64,000 nucleotides of DNA from JBEKTY01 sp049515555 (lineage in GTDB: Bacteria; Planctomycetota; Planctomycetia; Pirellulales; Thermoguttaceae): NCBI GenBank assembly GCA_049515555.1, contig JBEKTY010000056.1, forward strand, positions 8,778 through 72,777. Reading direction: 5' to 3'. The stretch's first letter is position 1, and each line of letters starts with the position of its first letter. This document shows, in pieces, positions 7,826 through 16,200 of this stretch. Below the pieces are notes generated by a model. The model was given only the letters and a program-made list of their open reading frames with translations. It ran no database searches and was not told the origin of the DNA. The translations under genes were made by a program, and so were the position numbers.

Positions 7826-9286
7826 CTACCCGGCCAGCAGTTGCCGTTCGACCTGGCGGACGGCCTCGTCGATTTCCCAGGTCTGCTCGGCCAGGTGCAG
7901 GGGTTCGCCGGCGGCCATCCACTGATCGACGCGTTTCTGGGCGGAGATGACCGTGCTGTGGCTGCGGCGGCCGAAGAATTCGCCGATCTCGCTCAGGGCG
8001 GCCCGGGTGTGCTTCCGCGCCAGCCACATGGCCAGCATCCGTGGATGGCTGAGCCGTTTCTGCTTGCCGTCGGATTGCAGGCTGGCCGGTTCCAGCCCGA
8101 AGACCTTGCACACGGCCTTCTGGATGTCGCCCAGGCGGACCACGCGGCTGGAGCGGCAGATCATCTCGCGGAGGGCCTCTTCGGCCAGGGGCACGGTGAT
8201 CGTCTGCCCCAGGGCCTCGGCCGTCGCCTGTAAGCGGCACACCGCGCCGCACAGTTCCCGGGCGTGGGTCGTCAGCCGCGCGGCCACGAACCGCTGCACG
8301 TCGCTGGGCATGTCCAGGCCGGCCCGCCGGGCCAACTGCTCCACAATCCCCAGCCGCGTGGCGAAATCGGGCGGCTCGATGCGGCAGACCATGCCGCTGG
8401 CGAGCCGCGTGACCAGCTCCGGGGCCAGCTCGCTCAATTCGGCCGGCGGCCGATCAGCCGAGAACACCAGTTGCTTTCCCTCGCGGAGCAGGGTGTCGAT
8501 CGTGTGCAGCAGCTCGACTTGCGTGGCCCGCTTGCCGGCGAAGAACTGCAGATCGTCGAGGATCATCAGGCCCACGCCCCGGTACTTGCGGCGGAAAATG
8601 GGCAGCCCCGAGCCGCGCAGGGCCTCGATGAACTGGCTGGTGAACTGCTCGGCCGAGAGGTGCACGGCCGGCACCCCGCGATGCGACTTCCGCACGGCCG
8701 TGTAGATCCCTTCCAGCAGGTGCGTCTTGCCGACGCTGGTCGGGCCATGGATCAACAGCGGGGTGATCTGGCCCGGGTTGCGGGCCGCCATCTCCGCCGA
8801 GACCAGCGCCAGCCGATTGCAGGGGCCGATGACGAACGTCGCCAGCGTAGCGGGCTTGCGGGCCGCCGGCCCGCAGGGCGCACCGGCGGCGCGCAGACCA
8901 GCCGACGGTTCCAGTTTGTGCGAAACACCCTCCGCGCCGGTCCGGCCGGCGGCGGCTCCCGGGGCCGTCGCCGCAGTGTCGGCGCCCGGCCGGGCATCAG
9001 CCGCGGGGGCCGGTTCCGTCCGGCCCTCGCCCGCGGCGCCGTCCACCACGAAGTTGATCGCCGGGCATTCGCCCAGCGTCTCGACGCACGCCGTTTCGAT
9101 CTGCCGGCGGAAGTTCGAGCGGATCCAGTCCAGGAAGAATCGGCTCGGCGCGCCGATCGTCAGCGCCGAGCCGTCCCATTGCAGCCGGGTCGCCTGGCCG
9201 AACCACAGCTCGAAGCGCTCCTTGCCGACCTTGGCCGCCAACGCGGTCCGCAGGGCCGGCACGATTTCCATATCGTCCTTCGTCAC
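7826..9286 (-). CDS. dnaA: Chromosomal replication initiator protein DnaA
   Basis: 486 residues. Domain I is at residues 1-90 (FELWFGQATRLQWDG). A low-complexity Ala/Gly/Pro-rich linker spans about 95-165. The AAA+ domain has Walker A GPTSVGKTHLL, Walker B LMILDDLQFF and the sensor/arginine region ELVTRLASGMVCRIEPPD. Domain IV has the DnaA signature, GEFFGRRSHSTVISAQKRV, where the usual G-G-R-D-H-T-T-V reads G-R-R-S-H-S-T-V. It binds DnaA boxes and opens the origin. It is not next to dnaN, gyrB or recF, and no TTATCCACA boxes were found beside it, so this is probably not oriC. A good sigma70-type promoter lies upstream (9441-9468). Confidence 0.92.
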   Translation of the reverse strand: MTKDDMEIVPALRTALAAKVGKERFELWFGQATRLQWDGSALTIGAPSRFFLDWIRSNFRRQIETACVETLGECPAINFVVDGAAGEGRTEPAPAADARPGADTAATAPGAAAGRTGAEGVSHKLEPSAGLRAAGAPCGPAARKPATLATFVIGPCNRLALVSAEMAARNPGQITPLLIHGPTSVGKTHLLEGIYTAVRKSHRGVPAVHLSAEQFTSQFIEALRGSGLPIFRRKYRGVGLMILDDLQFFAGKRATQVELLHTIDTLLREGKQLVFSADRPPAELSELAPELVTRLASGMVCRIEPPDFATRLGIVEQLARRAGLDMPSDVQRFVAARLTTHARELCGAVCRLQATAEALGQTITVPLAEEALREMICRSSRVVRLGDIQKAVCKVFGLEPASLQSDGKQKRLSHPRMLAMWLARKHTRAALSEIGEFFGRRSHSTVISAQKRVDQWMAAGEPLHLAEQTWEIDEAVRQVERQLLAG

Positions 9287-9685
9287 GTCCGCTTCCTTCC
9301 GGCGCGCACGCCTTCCGCCATCATTCGTACCGGCATGCAGTGCAACGTACCCGCGATGTACTGCCTTGACGCGAAAGACGGGCGCGTCTTTGGGCGACGC
9401 TTACCGTCGTGGTTTGCTGATTGAGTTACCCGATCGCCCGATTGTAGCAACGCTAGCAGTGCTGTCAAAGGTGGGCGCGCGGAAGGTGGCGAGAATATCG
9501 AATCGCGCCGGAGCGGCGGCGGAATACGCGGCGAATCCCGCCTGACGCGCAGCCGCCGCGCAGGCGCGCACCCGCCGCCGGCCGCGGGCCCACAGCGTGC
9601 AAAAACTGTTTGGCAGTGCCGTGCCCGTCTCCCTCAAACGCCGAAAAACAGGGCAATCCGTTCGGTGCTGAAGAAGGCTGGACGG
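9287..9685. other. dnaA upstream region
   Basis: No gene was found. It holds the leftward dnaA promoter (9441-9468) with a leader of about 150 bases, then GC-rich sequence. No DnaA-box cluster or AT-rich unwinding element was seen. Confidence 0.5.
9441..9468 (-). promoter_or_regulatory. Sigma70-type promoter of dnaA
   Basis: On the minus strand TTGACA (9468-9463), a 16 base spacer, then TACAAT (9446-9441). This is a perfect -35 and a 5/6 -10, predicting a start near 9434, about 150 bases before the dnaA ATG. Confidence 0.65.
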
Positions 9686-9689
9686 CTAA

Positions 9690-9802
9690 CCCGGATTATT
9701 CACCAGTCGTTCGTAGTGACCGCATTCATGCGGTCCTTGACCTGTTCACACTCGCTGGACCCGATAAATCGGGTCGTTACAAGCCTCGGTGAATAATCCG
9801 GG
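9690..9802. mobile_element. MITE-like 112-113 bp element, copy M1
   Basis: The ends CCCGGATTATTCACC and GGTGAATAATCCGGG are inverted. Inside are GACCGCATTCATGCGGTC and GACCCGATAAATCGGGTC palindromes. It is flanked by a perfect CTAA direct repeat (9686-9689 and 9803-9806). The right-hand CTA is the complement of the TAG stop of the GNAT gene that reads leftward into it. Confidence 0.85.
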
Positions 9803-10726
9803 CTAATTCTCCCCATCGCCGCGGAGGAAAACGGACCGCCGGTCCCAGGCCTTAAAGCCGATCGCGGCATAGGCCGCCAGGGCCGGGCCGTTGGCCGCGT
9901 CCACCGCCAACACCAGCCGCGGTTGACCGGCCTGCCGGGTCAGCCATTGGGCGTGCCGGGCGATATCGACCCCCCAAGCGTGCCCCCGCGCCGCCGGCAC
10001 CACGCCCATATATGTCAGCTCGCACGTGCCATGCTCGGGATACGCCGTCAGGATCAGGCAGCCTACGTCGTCGGACCCGTGGCAGACGATCAACCAGCGG
10101 GCCGGATCGAACACGCCCGACGCCCGGTAGCCGGCCAGCACGTCCTCGACCTTCCGCACGCCGTTAAGCGTCGGGCAATCCAGAGTATTCACGTAAGTGG
10201 CCTCGACGATGCGGGAGAGCCGCTCGTGGTCGGCCGGCCGACAGGGCGCCAGTCGCAGCGGGGTCGCCGGCGGCTCGGTTGGGAATTCGCTGTCCAGGCA
10301 GACTAGGTAAAGCAGGTCGGCTGCGTGCCGGAATCCACCCGCCCGCAAGGTCTCAGCCTCCCTTTGCGCATCGGTGTGCAGCAGGGCCTGGACGATCTGG
10401 ACCCCGCCCTCGGTCAGCCACCGTGTTACGGCGGCGAGCAGTGCCAGCGCGGTGCTGTGGGGCTCTCCTGCGGCCAGTTGCGGGGGCCAGATTTCGGCGG
10501 CGCGGCCGGCCTGGCGCTCGACGAGCATGGCCGCCACCAGCCGCCCGCCGCGGACCGCCCCCCAAAGCCCCGTGCCGTCTGCCGCGGCCACGGCGTCGGG
10601 CCGCAGCGTGGCCACCAGCCGCCCGCGCTCCGCCGCCGAGAGCCGGCCCAGCACCATCGCGTAGGCCGCGTCTCGATCGGCCGGACGCACCGGCGCAATC
10701 CGCACCTCAGATTCTGCGGCAGCCAT
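9803..10726 (-). CDS. GNAT-family N-acetyltransferase (tandem GNAT)
   Basis: 307 residues from the ATG at 10726 (MAAAESEVRIAPVRPADRD); the longer frame to 10828 would run over the PDZ gene's promoter. Two GNAT-like halves are visible. The second half, from RLAPCRPADHERLSRIVEATY, ends with a clear acetyl-CoA site region (ELTYMGVVPAARGHAWGVDIARHAQW) and the AANGPALAAYAAIGFKAWDRRSVFL tail typical of GNATs. The substrate is unknown. The stop TAG is formed at the border of MITE-like element M1. It is divergent from the PDZ-domain gene. Confidence 0.78.
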   Translation of the reverse strand: MAAAESEVRIAPVRPADRDAAYAMVLGRLSAAERGRLVATLRPDAVAAADGTGLWGAVRGGRLVAAMLVERQAGRAAEIWPPQLAAGEPHSTALALLAAVTRWLTEGGVQIVQALLHTDAQREAETLRAGGFRHAADLLYLVCLDSEFPTEPPATPLRLAPCRPADHERLSRIVEATYVNTLDCPTLNGVRKVEDVLAGYRASGVFDPARWLIVCHGSDDVGCLILTAYPEHGTCELTYMGVVPAARGHAWGVDIARHAQWLTRQAGQPRLVLAVDAANGPALAAYAAIGFKAWDRRSVFLRGDGEN

Positions 10727-10779
10727 GTTTTGGCATCCTGCGTTACAGGTTCCTCTGGAGCCAAGCGGCCCGCAAACTG

Positions 10780-10785
10780 TATAAT
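10780..10785 (+). promoter_or_regulatory. Possible -10 box of the PDZ gene
   Basis: A perfect TATAAT lies 45 bases before the ATG at 10831, in the intergenic gap to the divergent GNAT gene. No convincing -35 hexamer is placed 16-18 bases upstream. Confidence 0.4.
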
Positions 10786-10830
10786 CATATCGAAGTCGGT
10801 CAGAAACCATATCGGAAAGGCTCATCAATC

Positions 10831-11430
10831 ATGAAAAAAACTTTCGGCTTGATCGGGATTGTGTTGCTGGTGGGGATGTGGTGGGCCGTGTTGCGCCCGG
10901 CCATGGCCCAGACCGCCGGCGGACGGGGCTACTTGGGGGCCACCGTGGATGACCGCAACGACCGTGGCCGCGGTGTTCGCGTATTGGGAATCCGCCCCGG
11001 CGGGCCGGCCGATCGGGCGGGGCTGCGGCCCGACGACCTGATCGTCGGTGCCGGCGGGGCCCGCGTCCGCCAAATGGCCGATCTGACCGCCGTCCTGGAC
11101 CTGCTCGCCCCGGGCGACAAAGTACCGATCGAGGTGCTCCGCGCCGGCAGTGCGCTGCCGCAGAAGGGCGAGGTGACGCTGGGTCAGTCGCCGCCGGGGC
11201 TGCCGGCGACGGTGCCCGGCACGTTCCCGCCGCGGGAATCGGTTCCGGCCCCGCCCGCCGGACCACTTCCCGGACCGCCCGCGGAAGGACCGACGATCAC
11301 ACCGCCGCCGAGCCCGGGCGGGCTGGTTTCAGATTCCGCGCGCATCGACCAACTCCAACGCCGCATCGACCAGTTGGAACGCCGTGTCGAGCAGCTCGAG
11401 CAGACCCTGGCCCAATTGCGGGCCAAATGA
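10831..11430 (+). CDS. Exported PDZ-domain protein with C-terminal coiled coil
   Basis: 199 residues starting MKKTFGLIGIVLLVGMWW, a signal peptide or membrane anchor ending near MAQ. A PDZ domain follows (GYLGATVDDRND, then GVRVLGIRPGGPADRAGLRPDDLIVGAGG, about residues 30-110), of the HtrA/DegP substrate-binding type but with no protease domain. A Pro/Gly-rich linker (about 115-160) leads to a heptad-rich end (RIDQLQRRIDQLERRVEQLE), a likely trimer or dimer coiled coil. It may be an envelope adaptor or regulatory subunit; the partner is unknown. GC-rich GGGTGAGTGG tandem words follow immediately. Confidence 0.75.
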   Translation: MKKTFGLIGIVLLVGMWWAVLRPAMAQTAGGRGYLGATVDDRNDRGRGVRVLGIRPGGPADRAGLRPDDLIVGAGGARVRQMADLTAVLDLLAPGDKVPIEVLRAGSALPQKGEVTLGQSPPGLPATVPGTFPPRESVPAPPAGPLPGPPAEGPTITPPPSPGGLVSDSARIDQLQRRIDQLERRVEQLEQTLAQLRAK

Positions 11431-11766
11431 GGGGTGAGGGGTGAGTGGGGAGTGGTGAGTGGGGAGTGGTGAGTGGGGAGGGGCGAGTGGTGAGGGGCGA
11501 GTGGTGAGGGGCGAGGGGCGAGGGGTTAGTGGCGAGGGGCGAGTGGCGAGGGCTTGTGAATTCTTCCGTGTTGTGGCCGGTCTCCGACCGAGCCACGCCG
11601 CCGACCGAAGGTCTCCCGAGCGTGCGGAGACCTTCGGTCTACGCCACGGCGGGGTCGGGAGACCCGCGCCGAACCTGCGGCGCAGCCCACCTTGCACTCT
11701 GCGTTTTGCCTTCCCCTTTCCCCCCAATCCCTAATCCCCAATCCCTAATCCCCAATCCCTAATCCC
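11431..11766. repeat. Intergenic low-complexity and palindromic repeats
   Basis: GGGGAGTGGTGAG/GGGGCGAG word repeats fill 11431-11550, a hairpin with arms GACCGAAGGTCTCC/GGAGACCTTCGGTC lies at about 11607-11643 inside a wider GGTCTCC..GGGAGACC pair, and TCCCTAATCCCCAA tandem repeats run 11727-11766. No separate gene is visible. The last array overlaps the 3' end of nnrE and encodes its final residues. Confidence 0.7.
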
Positions 11767-12468
11767 CCTCTCCCCCTCCCCCAGCACCTCTTCCACGAGT
11801 CGGCGTGGAAGGCCGATGTCCAGCACGTGGACTATTCCGGTGTAGCGGTCGGCCCCGGGGGCCAGAAAGCCGCGCTTGACGGCCACGAACGTGCAGGTTT
11901 CGGCGGCGCGGATCGTGTGCCGGGCCGGCTGCCCGCTGTCGCAATCCAGGCCGCTGGGCAGGTCCACGGCAAGCGTGGGGGCGGCGGCCGCATTGATCTG
12001 GTCGATCACGGCGCCTAGCGGCGCTCGGGGCTCGCCGCGGGCGCCCGTGCCCAGCAGGGCATCGACGATCCATGCCGCGCCGCTCAAATGCCGCTCCAGG
12101 CCCGCCGCGTCGTGCCGGTTGCCGAAAAGCTCGATGGTCACGCCCGAGCGGCGGAGGATCTCGAAATTCACCCCGGCATCGCCGGTCAGCTCGGCCGGCT
12201 CGGCCCAGACCAGCACGCGGACCGCATGGCCGCGGAGGTCGACGTGGCGAGCCGTCACGAAGCCGTCCCCGGCATTGTTGCCCTTTCCGCAGCAAACAAC
12301 GACGGCCGCGGGCGCGGCGGCCGTTGCGCCGGCCAGCCGCCGACACAGCACGTCGGCTACGCCCCGGCCGGCATTCTCCATCAGCACCAGCCCCGACATG
12401 CCGTATTCTTCGGCGGCCCGGCGATCTACCTGCCGGGCTTGCTGGCGAGTGATAGATCCGCTGGCCAT
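11731..12468 (-). CDS. nnrE: NAD(P)H-hydrate epimerase
   Basis: 245 residues, the YjeF N-terminal fold. It interconverts S and R forms of NADHX and NADPHX, repairing hydrated nicotinamide cofactors in the cytosol. Recognisable motifs are MSGLVLMENAGRGVA, the glycine-rich CGKGNNAGDGFVTARH, VDALLGTG and VDLPSGLDCDSG with the catalytic Asp region. The C-terminal YjeF_C/NnrD dehydratase domain is absent, so the partner NAD(P)HX dehydratase must be elsewhere. The last ten residues (RGIRDWGLGIGD) are translated from a TCCCTAATCCCCAA tandem repeat, so the native C-terminus has been extended or replaced. Confidence 0.88.
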   Translation of the reverse strand: MASGSITRQQARQVDRRAAEEYGMSGLVLMENAGRGVADVLCRRLAGATAAAPAAVVVCCGKGNNAGDGFVTARHVDLRGHAVRVLVWAEPAELTGDAGVNFEILRRSGVTIELFGNRHDAAGLERHLSGAAWIVDALLGTGARGEPRAPLGAVIDQINAAAAPTLAVDLPSGLDCDSGQPARHTIRAAETCTFVAVKRGFLAPGADRYTGIVHVLDIGLPRRLVEEVLGEGERGIRDWGLGIGD

Positions 12469-12527
12469 GTGCCTTTCCGCTCGGCTGTTCCCTGGAGTCG
12501 CCGTACCTTACAATGGAATACCGCTAG

Positions 12528-12632
12528 CTGGGATTATTCACCGAGGCTCGTAGTGACCCGATTTATCGGGTCCGGAGAGCGTGATCAGGTCAAGGACCGC
12601 AGTCACTACGAACGATCGGTGAATAATCCAGG
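12528..12632. mobile_element. MITE-like element, copy M2 (degenerate)
   Basis: GGGATTATTCACC and GGTGAATAATCC ends, in the opposite orientation to M1, with a partial internal palindrome (GACCGCAGTCACTACG). The possible 4-base flanks are CTAG and CCAG, one mismatch. It lies between the divergent nnrE and FmdB genes, not at a stop codon. Confidence 0.75.
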
Positions 12633-12746
12633 CCAGCCTCATTATACCCAAGCGGGAAAAGCAGAAATACTGTGAACGGTCAGAAATGGTACGAACCGTT
12701 CCCTATTGTTACGGTTCGCATTATTTCAAACCGGGCGGAGAAAGAC

Positions 12747-12974
12747 ATGCCCATCTACGAATACACCTGTCAGGATTGCGGCAGCGAGTTCGAGTTGCTG
12801 ATTCGTGGCAGCGAGAAGCCGGTCTGCCCGTCGTGTGGACGGCAGCGGCTGACCAAGTCGCTCAGCGTGCCGGCTGCGCACACGGCCGGATCTCGGGAGC
12901 CGCAGTGCCCGGCCCGCGGGGCGTGCGGTATGGACCGCTGCCCGAGCGACGGGTGCGGGGCGTGGCCCGGCTGA
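12747..12974 (+). CDS. FmdB-family zinc ribbon protein
   Basis: 75 residues starting MPIYEYTCQDCGSEFE, the hallmark of the FmdB/CxxC_CxxC_SSSS family, with CxxC pairs CQDC and CPSC forming a zinc ribbon. The C-terminal part has two further Cys-rich stretches (CPARGACGMDRCPSDGCG). Family members are small putative regulatory proteins of unknown action. The ATG at 12747 is chosen because the signature begins there. Repeats lie on both sides. Confidence 0.8.
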   Translation: MPIYEYTCQDCGSEFELLIRGSEKPVCPSCGRQRLTKSLSVPAAHTAGSREPQCPARGACGMDRCPSDGCGAWPG

Positions 12975-12980
12975 GGCCAA

Positions 12981-13099
12981 AGTATCAGGCACACTCCGTG
13001 TGCCGCAGTTGCCATCGGCACACGGAGTGTGCCGGATACTACGGGCGCACGCCGTGTGGCGTAAGCTGCGGACGGCACACGGAGTGTGCCTGATACTAA
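12981..13099. repeat. GTATCAGGCACACTCCGTGTGCC inverted repeat
   Basis: AGTATCAGGCACACTCCGTG at the left faces CACGGAGTGTGCCTGATACT at the right, a near-perfect 24-base terminal inverted repeat. An inner pair of the same GGCACACGGAGTGTGCC unit makes a multi-armed structure. It follows the FmdB gene stop by only a few bases. Confidence 0.75.
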
Positions 13100-13206
13100 C
13101 ACTACTGCGCAGGTTGTGAATCTGGGTTGTCTGGGAAGCCACATTTTGTGACTCTAGGCAACATCGGCAAGGGAGATTATACGACCTTGCGCAGTAAAAC
13201 TAAGCG

Positions 13207-14400
13207 TTAGAAGAAGTACGGGATGCCGGCCCAGAACAGCCCTTCGTAAAGTGCACCGCGGACGCTGATCGGGAAGGGATCGAGCGTCGAAGGGGCCCAA
13301 CCTCCCGGCCGGTAGTAGCCCAGCGAGTACTGGTGCTCGTAGGGCGGATACACGCCCATGAAATACGGCAAGAGCGGTACCGTGGCGAAGAACTTGCCGG
13401 CGGAAAGAAACGGCTCGGTCCAATAGCCCGTCGAGTGGCCGTAGCGCTCCAGTTGCACGTCTTCAAAATAGAGCGGCCGGCTGTAGGTGCCCGGGGCCGT
13501 CCAGGTGTAACAGACGGGCCGCCAGGTCCGGGATTGGAACGAGACCTCGCCCAGCGTGCATTCGGGCGGCACGTCCGGGCTGCTGGGCCGGATCGAGTCG
13601 GTAATGCTGCGGATCGACTTCAGTTGCTTGGGCGACGGGCAGTTCTCGACGTACTCCGACCGCGGCTCCGTCAATTGCCGCTCCAGCTCCGGGACGGCCT
13701 TGAGCACGCTTTCGGGCCCCGCCTTGAGGATGTATTTCGGTGCGGCGGGCGATGCGTCGGCGGGCGCAGGCTGGGCAGGCGATTTTTCGGCCTCTGGCGG
13801 CGGCACGGGCAGCCAGGCCGCCGGCCGGGCCTGGCCGTCCATGGGGCGGGCCTGATCGGCCGCGAAATCACCGCCGTGAGACCAGGGCCCATTCGCCATT
13901 TGCAACAGCGGCCCGGAGGGGGCTTCGCCCACATCCGAGTTTTCGGCCGCGGCAGGCGGTTGCTTTTCGGCCGCGGCAGGCGGTTGCGACGCGGGCACGG
14001 CCAGCCAATTGGCCTGCACCGCCCGGCCTTCTTCCGGCCGCTCTTGTTGCCTCCGGTCTGGTTGCGTCCCGTCTTTCTGCGTCCAGCCTTGTTTCGTCCA
14101 GTCGGCTTGCATCTGGGCATCGCCTGTGCCGGCGGTGCGGTCGGCGGGGGCCGCGTGGTCGGCCCCATCGGCGACCCAGCCGAGCGTAACGGCCGCCGGG
14201 GCCGTAGCGGCCGCGTCGGTACCGACCTGAATGCGAATGGATGCCGCCGGTGGCGGGCCGTCGTCGGCCGCCGCGACTGCCGGCCAGCACGCGATGAGAA
14301 CCCAGAGGCCGGGCAGTAGCGTTCCGGAAATACTAAAGGGCGTCGCCGCCGTGATGCTCGGTGCTGTAGTTCGGCGCTTCCTGCGTAATGGCGATGTCAT
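13207..14400 (-). CDS. Planctomycete-type exported protein of unknown function
   Basis: 397 residues. A hydrophobic N-terminal segment (SGTLLPGLWVLIACWPAVAAA) after a basic tail looks like a signal or anchor. Residues about 50-215 are Pro/Ala/Gln-rich low complexity with repeats (KQPPAAAEKQ-like, WTKQGWTQKDGTQ). The last 170 residues look folded and aromatic-rich (LYFEDVQLERYGHSTGYW, VYPPYEHQYSLGYYRPG), ending in GLFWAGIPYFF. I do not recognise a named family. Its start overlaps the 3' end of guaB by 68 bases on the same strand, so the two may be co-transcribed. Confidence 0.65.
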   Translation of the reverse strand: MTSPLRRKRRTTAPSITAATPFSISGTLLPGLWVLIACWPAVAAADDGPPPAASIRIQVGTDAAATAPAAVTLGWVADGADHAAPADRTAGTGDAQMQADWTKQGWTQKDGTQPDRRQQERPEEGRAVQANWLAVPASQPPAAAEKQPPAAAENSDVGEAPSGPLLQMANGPWSHGGDFAADQARPMDGQARPAAWLPVPPPEAEKSPAQPAPADASPAAPKYILKAGPESVLKAVPELERQLTEPRSEYVENCPSPKQLKSIRSITDSIRPSSPDVPPECTLGEVSFQSRTWRPVCYTWTAPGTYSRPLYFEDVQLERYGHSTGYWTEPFLSAGKFFATVPLLPYFMGVYPPYEHQYSLGYYRPGGWAPSTLDPFPISVRGALYEGLFWAGIPYFF

Positions 14401-15826
14401 GGGGATGACTCTCCCGGACGCTGGCCGGCGAGACCCGAATGAATCTCACGCCGGTCCGCAGCTCCTCGATAGTGCGGGTTCCACAGTAGCCCATCCCGGC
14501 CCGCAACCCGCCGACGAGCTGGTAGACGAACGCTCCCAACAATCCCTTGTAAGGCACGCGGCCCTCGACGCCTTCGGGGACCAGTTTGTCCGGTCCGCGT
14601 CCGTCGCCGCCCTGTCGATAGCGCTCGCCGGAGCCTTGGACCATGGCCCCCAAGGAACCCATGCCTCGATACACTTTGAAGGTCCGCCCCTGGTACAGGA
14701 TTCGCGCCCCGGGGCTTTCCTCCAAGCCGGCGAACAGGCCGCCGATCATGACCACCTGGGCCCCGGCGGCAATGGCCTTGGTAATGTCGCCCGAATAGCG
14801 GATCCCGCCATCGGCGATCACCGGCACGTCGTACTCCGCCGCCGCCCGGACGGCCTCGAAAATGGCCGTAATCTGGGGCACCCCGACCCCCGAAATGACC
14901 CGCGTGGTGCAGATCGACCCCGGGCCAATGCCCACCTTCACCGCATCGGCGCCGGCGTGGATCAGGTCTCGGCACCCTTGGGCCGTGGCCACGTTTCCGG
15001 CAATGACGTCGATGTCCCATTGCTTCTTGATCTTCTGGACCGTTTCAATCACGTTGGCCGAATGGCCGTGGGCGCTATCGACGACCAGTACGTCCACGCC
15101 CTTGTCGATAAGTCCGGCGGCCCGCTGATAATCGTGTACGCCGACGGCGGCTCCGGCCCGCAGCCTGCCTTGCCCATCTTTGCAGGCTTGCGGAAAGCGC
15201 CGCATCATGTCGACGTCCTTGATTGTAATCAGGCCCGTCAGCCTAAACTCTTCGTCAACCAGCAAAAGCTTCTCCACCTTTTTTGCCATTAAAATCTTCT
15301 CAGCTTCCTCAAGCGTTACAGTCCCCGTGGCAGTGACCAGGTTTCGGGTCATGATCTGTGAGATGGGAACGCTCAGGTCCTCTTGGAAGCGGAGGTCGCG
15401 GCGGGTGATGATGCCTTCCAGCCGGCCGTCGGGCCGGGTGATGGGCAACCCGGAAACGTTGTACTGGGCCATGATCTCACGGGCCCGGCCCAGCGTGGCG
15501 TTCGGCGGCAACGTGGCCGGGTTGCGGATAATGCCGTTGGCGCTCCGCTTGACCTTCTCCACCTCCTCCGTTTGCCGCTCGATGGTGAGGTTCTTGTGGA
15601 TTACGCCGATGCCGCCCTCCTGGGCCAGTGCAATCGCCATCTCGGCCTCGGTCACGGTGTCCATCGGCGAGCTGAGCAAGGGGATGTTCAAGCGGATCCG
15701 CCGCGTCAGTTGGGTGCCCACGTCCACTTCCGCCGGCACCACTTCGCTATAGCGCGGCTCCAGCAGGACGTCGTCGAACGTCAGGCCGAAATAGTCCAGG
15801 AGCTTGTCGGTCTTGTCTTCCGCCAT
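14333..15826 (-). CDS. guaB: Inosine-5'-monophosphate dehydrogenase
   Basis: 497 residues, full length. Oxidises IMP to XMP with NAD+, the committed step of GTP synthesis. The TIM barrel is interrupted by two CBS domains (about residues 95-215, for example LGRAREIMAQYNVSGLPITRPDG). The active-site loop GPGSICTTRVISGVGVPQ carries the catalytic Cys, and the C-terminal flap includes YRGMGSLGAM and QLVGGLRAGMGYCG. A strong Shine-Dalgarno (GGGAGGA, 7 bases from the ATG at 15826) supports the start. Confidence 0.95.
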   Translation of the reverse strand: MAEDKTDKLLDYFGLTFDDVLLEPRYSEVVPAEVDVGTQLTRRIRLNIPLLSSPMDTVTEAEMAIALAQEGGIGVIHKNLTIERQTEEVEKVKRSANGIIRNPATLPPNATLGRAREIMAQYNVSGLPITRPDGRLEGIITRRDLRFQEDLSVPISQIMTRNLVTATGTVTLEEAEKILMAKKVEKLLLVDEEFRLTGLITIKDVDMMRRFPQACKDGQGRLRAGAAVGVHDYQRAAGLIDKGVDVLVVDSAHGHSANVIETVQKIKKQWDIDVIAGNVATAQGCRDLIHAGADAVKVGIGPGSICTTRVISGVGVPQITAIFEAVRAAAEYDVPVIADGGIRYSGDITKAIAAGAQVVMIGGLFAGLEESPGARILYQGRTFKVYRGMGSLGAMVQGSGERYRQGGDGRGPDKLVPEGVEGRVPYKGLLGAFVYQLVGGLRAGMGYCGTRTIEELRTGVRFIRVSPASVRESHPHDIAITQEAPNYSTEHHGGDAL

Positions 15827-15833
15827 CGGTTGG

Positions 15834-15840
15834 TCCTCCC
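15834..15840 (-). promoter_or_regulatory. Ribosome binding site of guaB
   Basis: GGGAGGA on the minus strand, 7 bases from the ATG. It is one of the few strong Shine-Dalgarno sites in the window. Confidence 0.6.
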
Positions 15841-15901
15841 GCCGTTAAACGTCCAGAAGGTGGATAAATAAGGCCTATAGGACCCATAAGTCCCATAGCT
15901 T

Positions 15902-15983
15902 GTAGGGTGGGTCGAGCTCAAGCGAGCCCCACCATCAGCACTTCACAGATTTGGTGGGGCTCGCTGCGCTCGACCCACCCTAC
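15902..15983. repeat. GTAGGGTGGGTCGAG inverted repeat, copy 2
   Basis: The arms GTAGGGTGGGTCGAG and CTCGACCCACCCTAC enclose the inner pair GCCCCACC/GGTGGGGC, the same family as 5398-5483. Confidence 0.75.
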
Positions 15984-16136
15984 GGTCGTTTTCCGAACCA
16001 GGAACTCGAAAACGCCCAAGGGAAATGAACGGGCCATTATGGCGGCCGCGGGGCGAAAAGAAAAGGGCCGCGGCGGGGAGCGGGGGCGGGGGGCGGCGAA
16101 GCCGCAAGCGGCTTTCGAGGCGGCCCGGAGCGGCTC

Positions 16137-16200
16137 AAAGCTCACGGCTCAAAGCTCAAAGCTCATGGCTCAAAGCTCATGGCTCATGGCTCAAAGCTCA
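16137..16200. repeat. AGCTCAAAGCTCATGG tandem words
   Basis: Repeated units of 7-14 bases mixing GGCTCAAA and GCTCATG. They abut and supply the stop codon of the exported protein gene at 16198. Confidence 0.7.

Larger units (their letters stand above)
15827..16197. other. Intergenic region upstream of guaB
   Basis: No gene was found. It holds the guaB leader, the GTAGGGTGGGTCGAG inverted repeat (15902-15983) and an AGCTCAAAGCTCATGG tandem-word array (about 16137-16200), whose last TCA supplies the stop codon of the next minus-strand gene. Confidence 0.6.

Noticed and set aside
9287..9685. Chromosomal origin next to dnaA
   Set aside because: No TTATCCACA-like boxes or AT-rich element were found.
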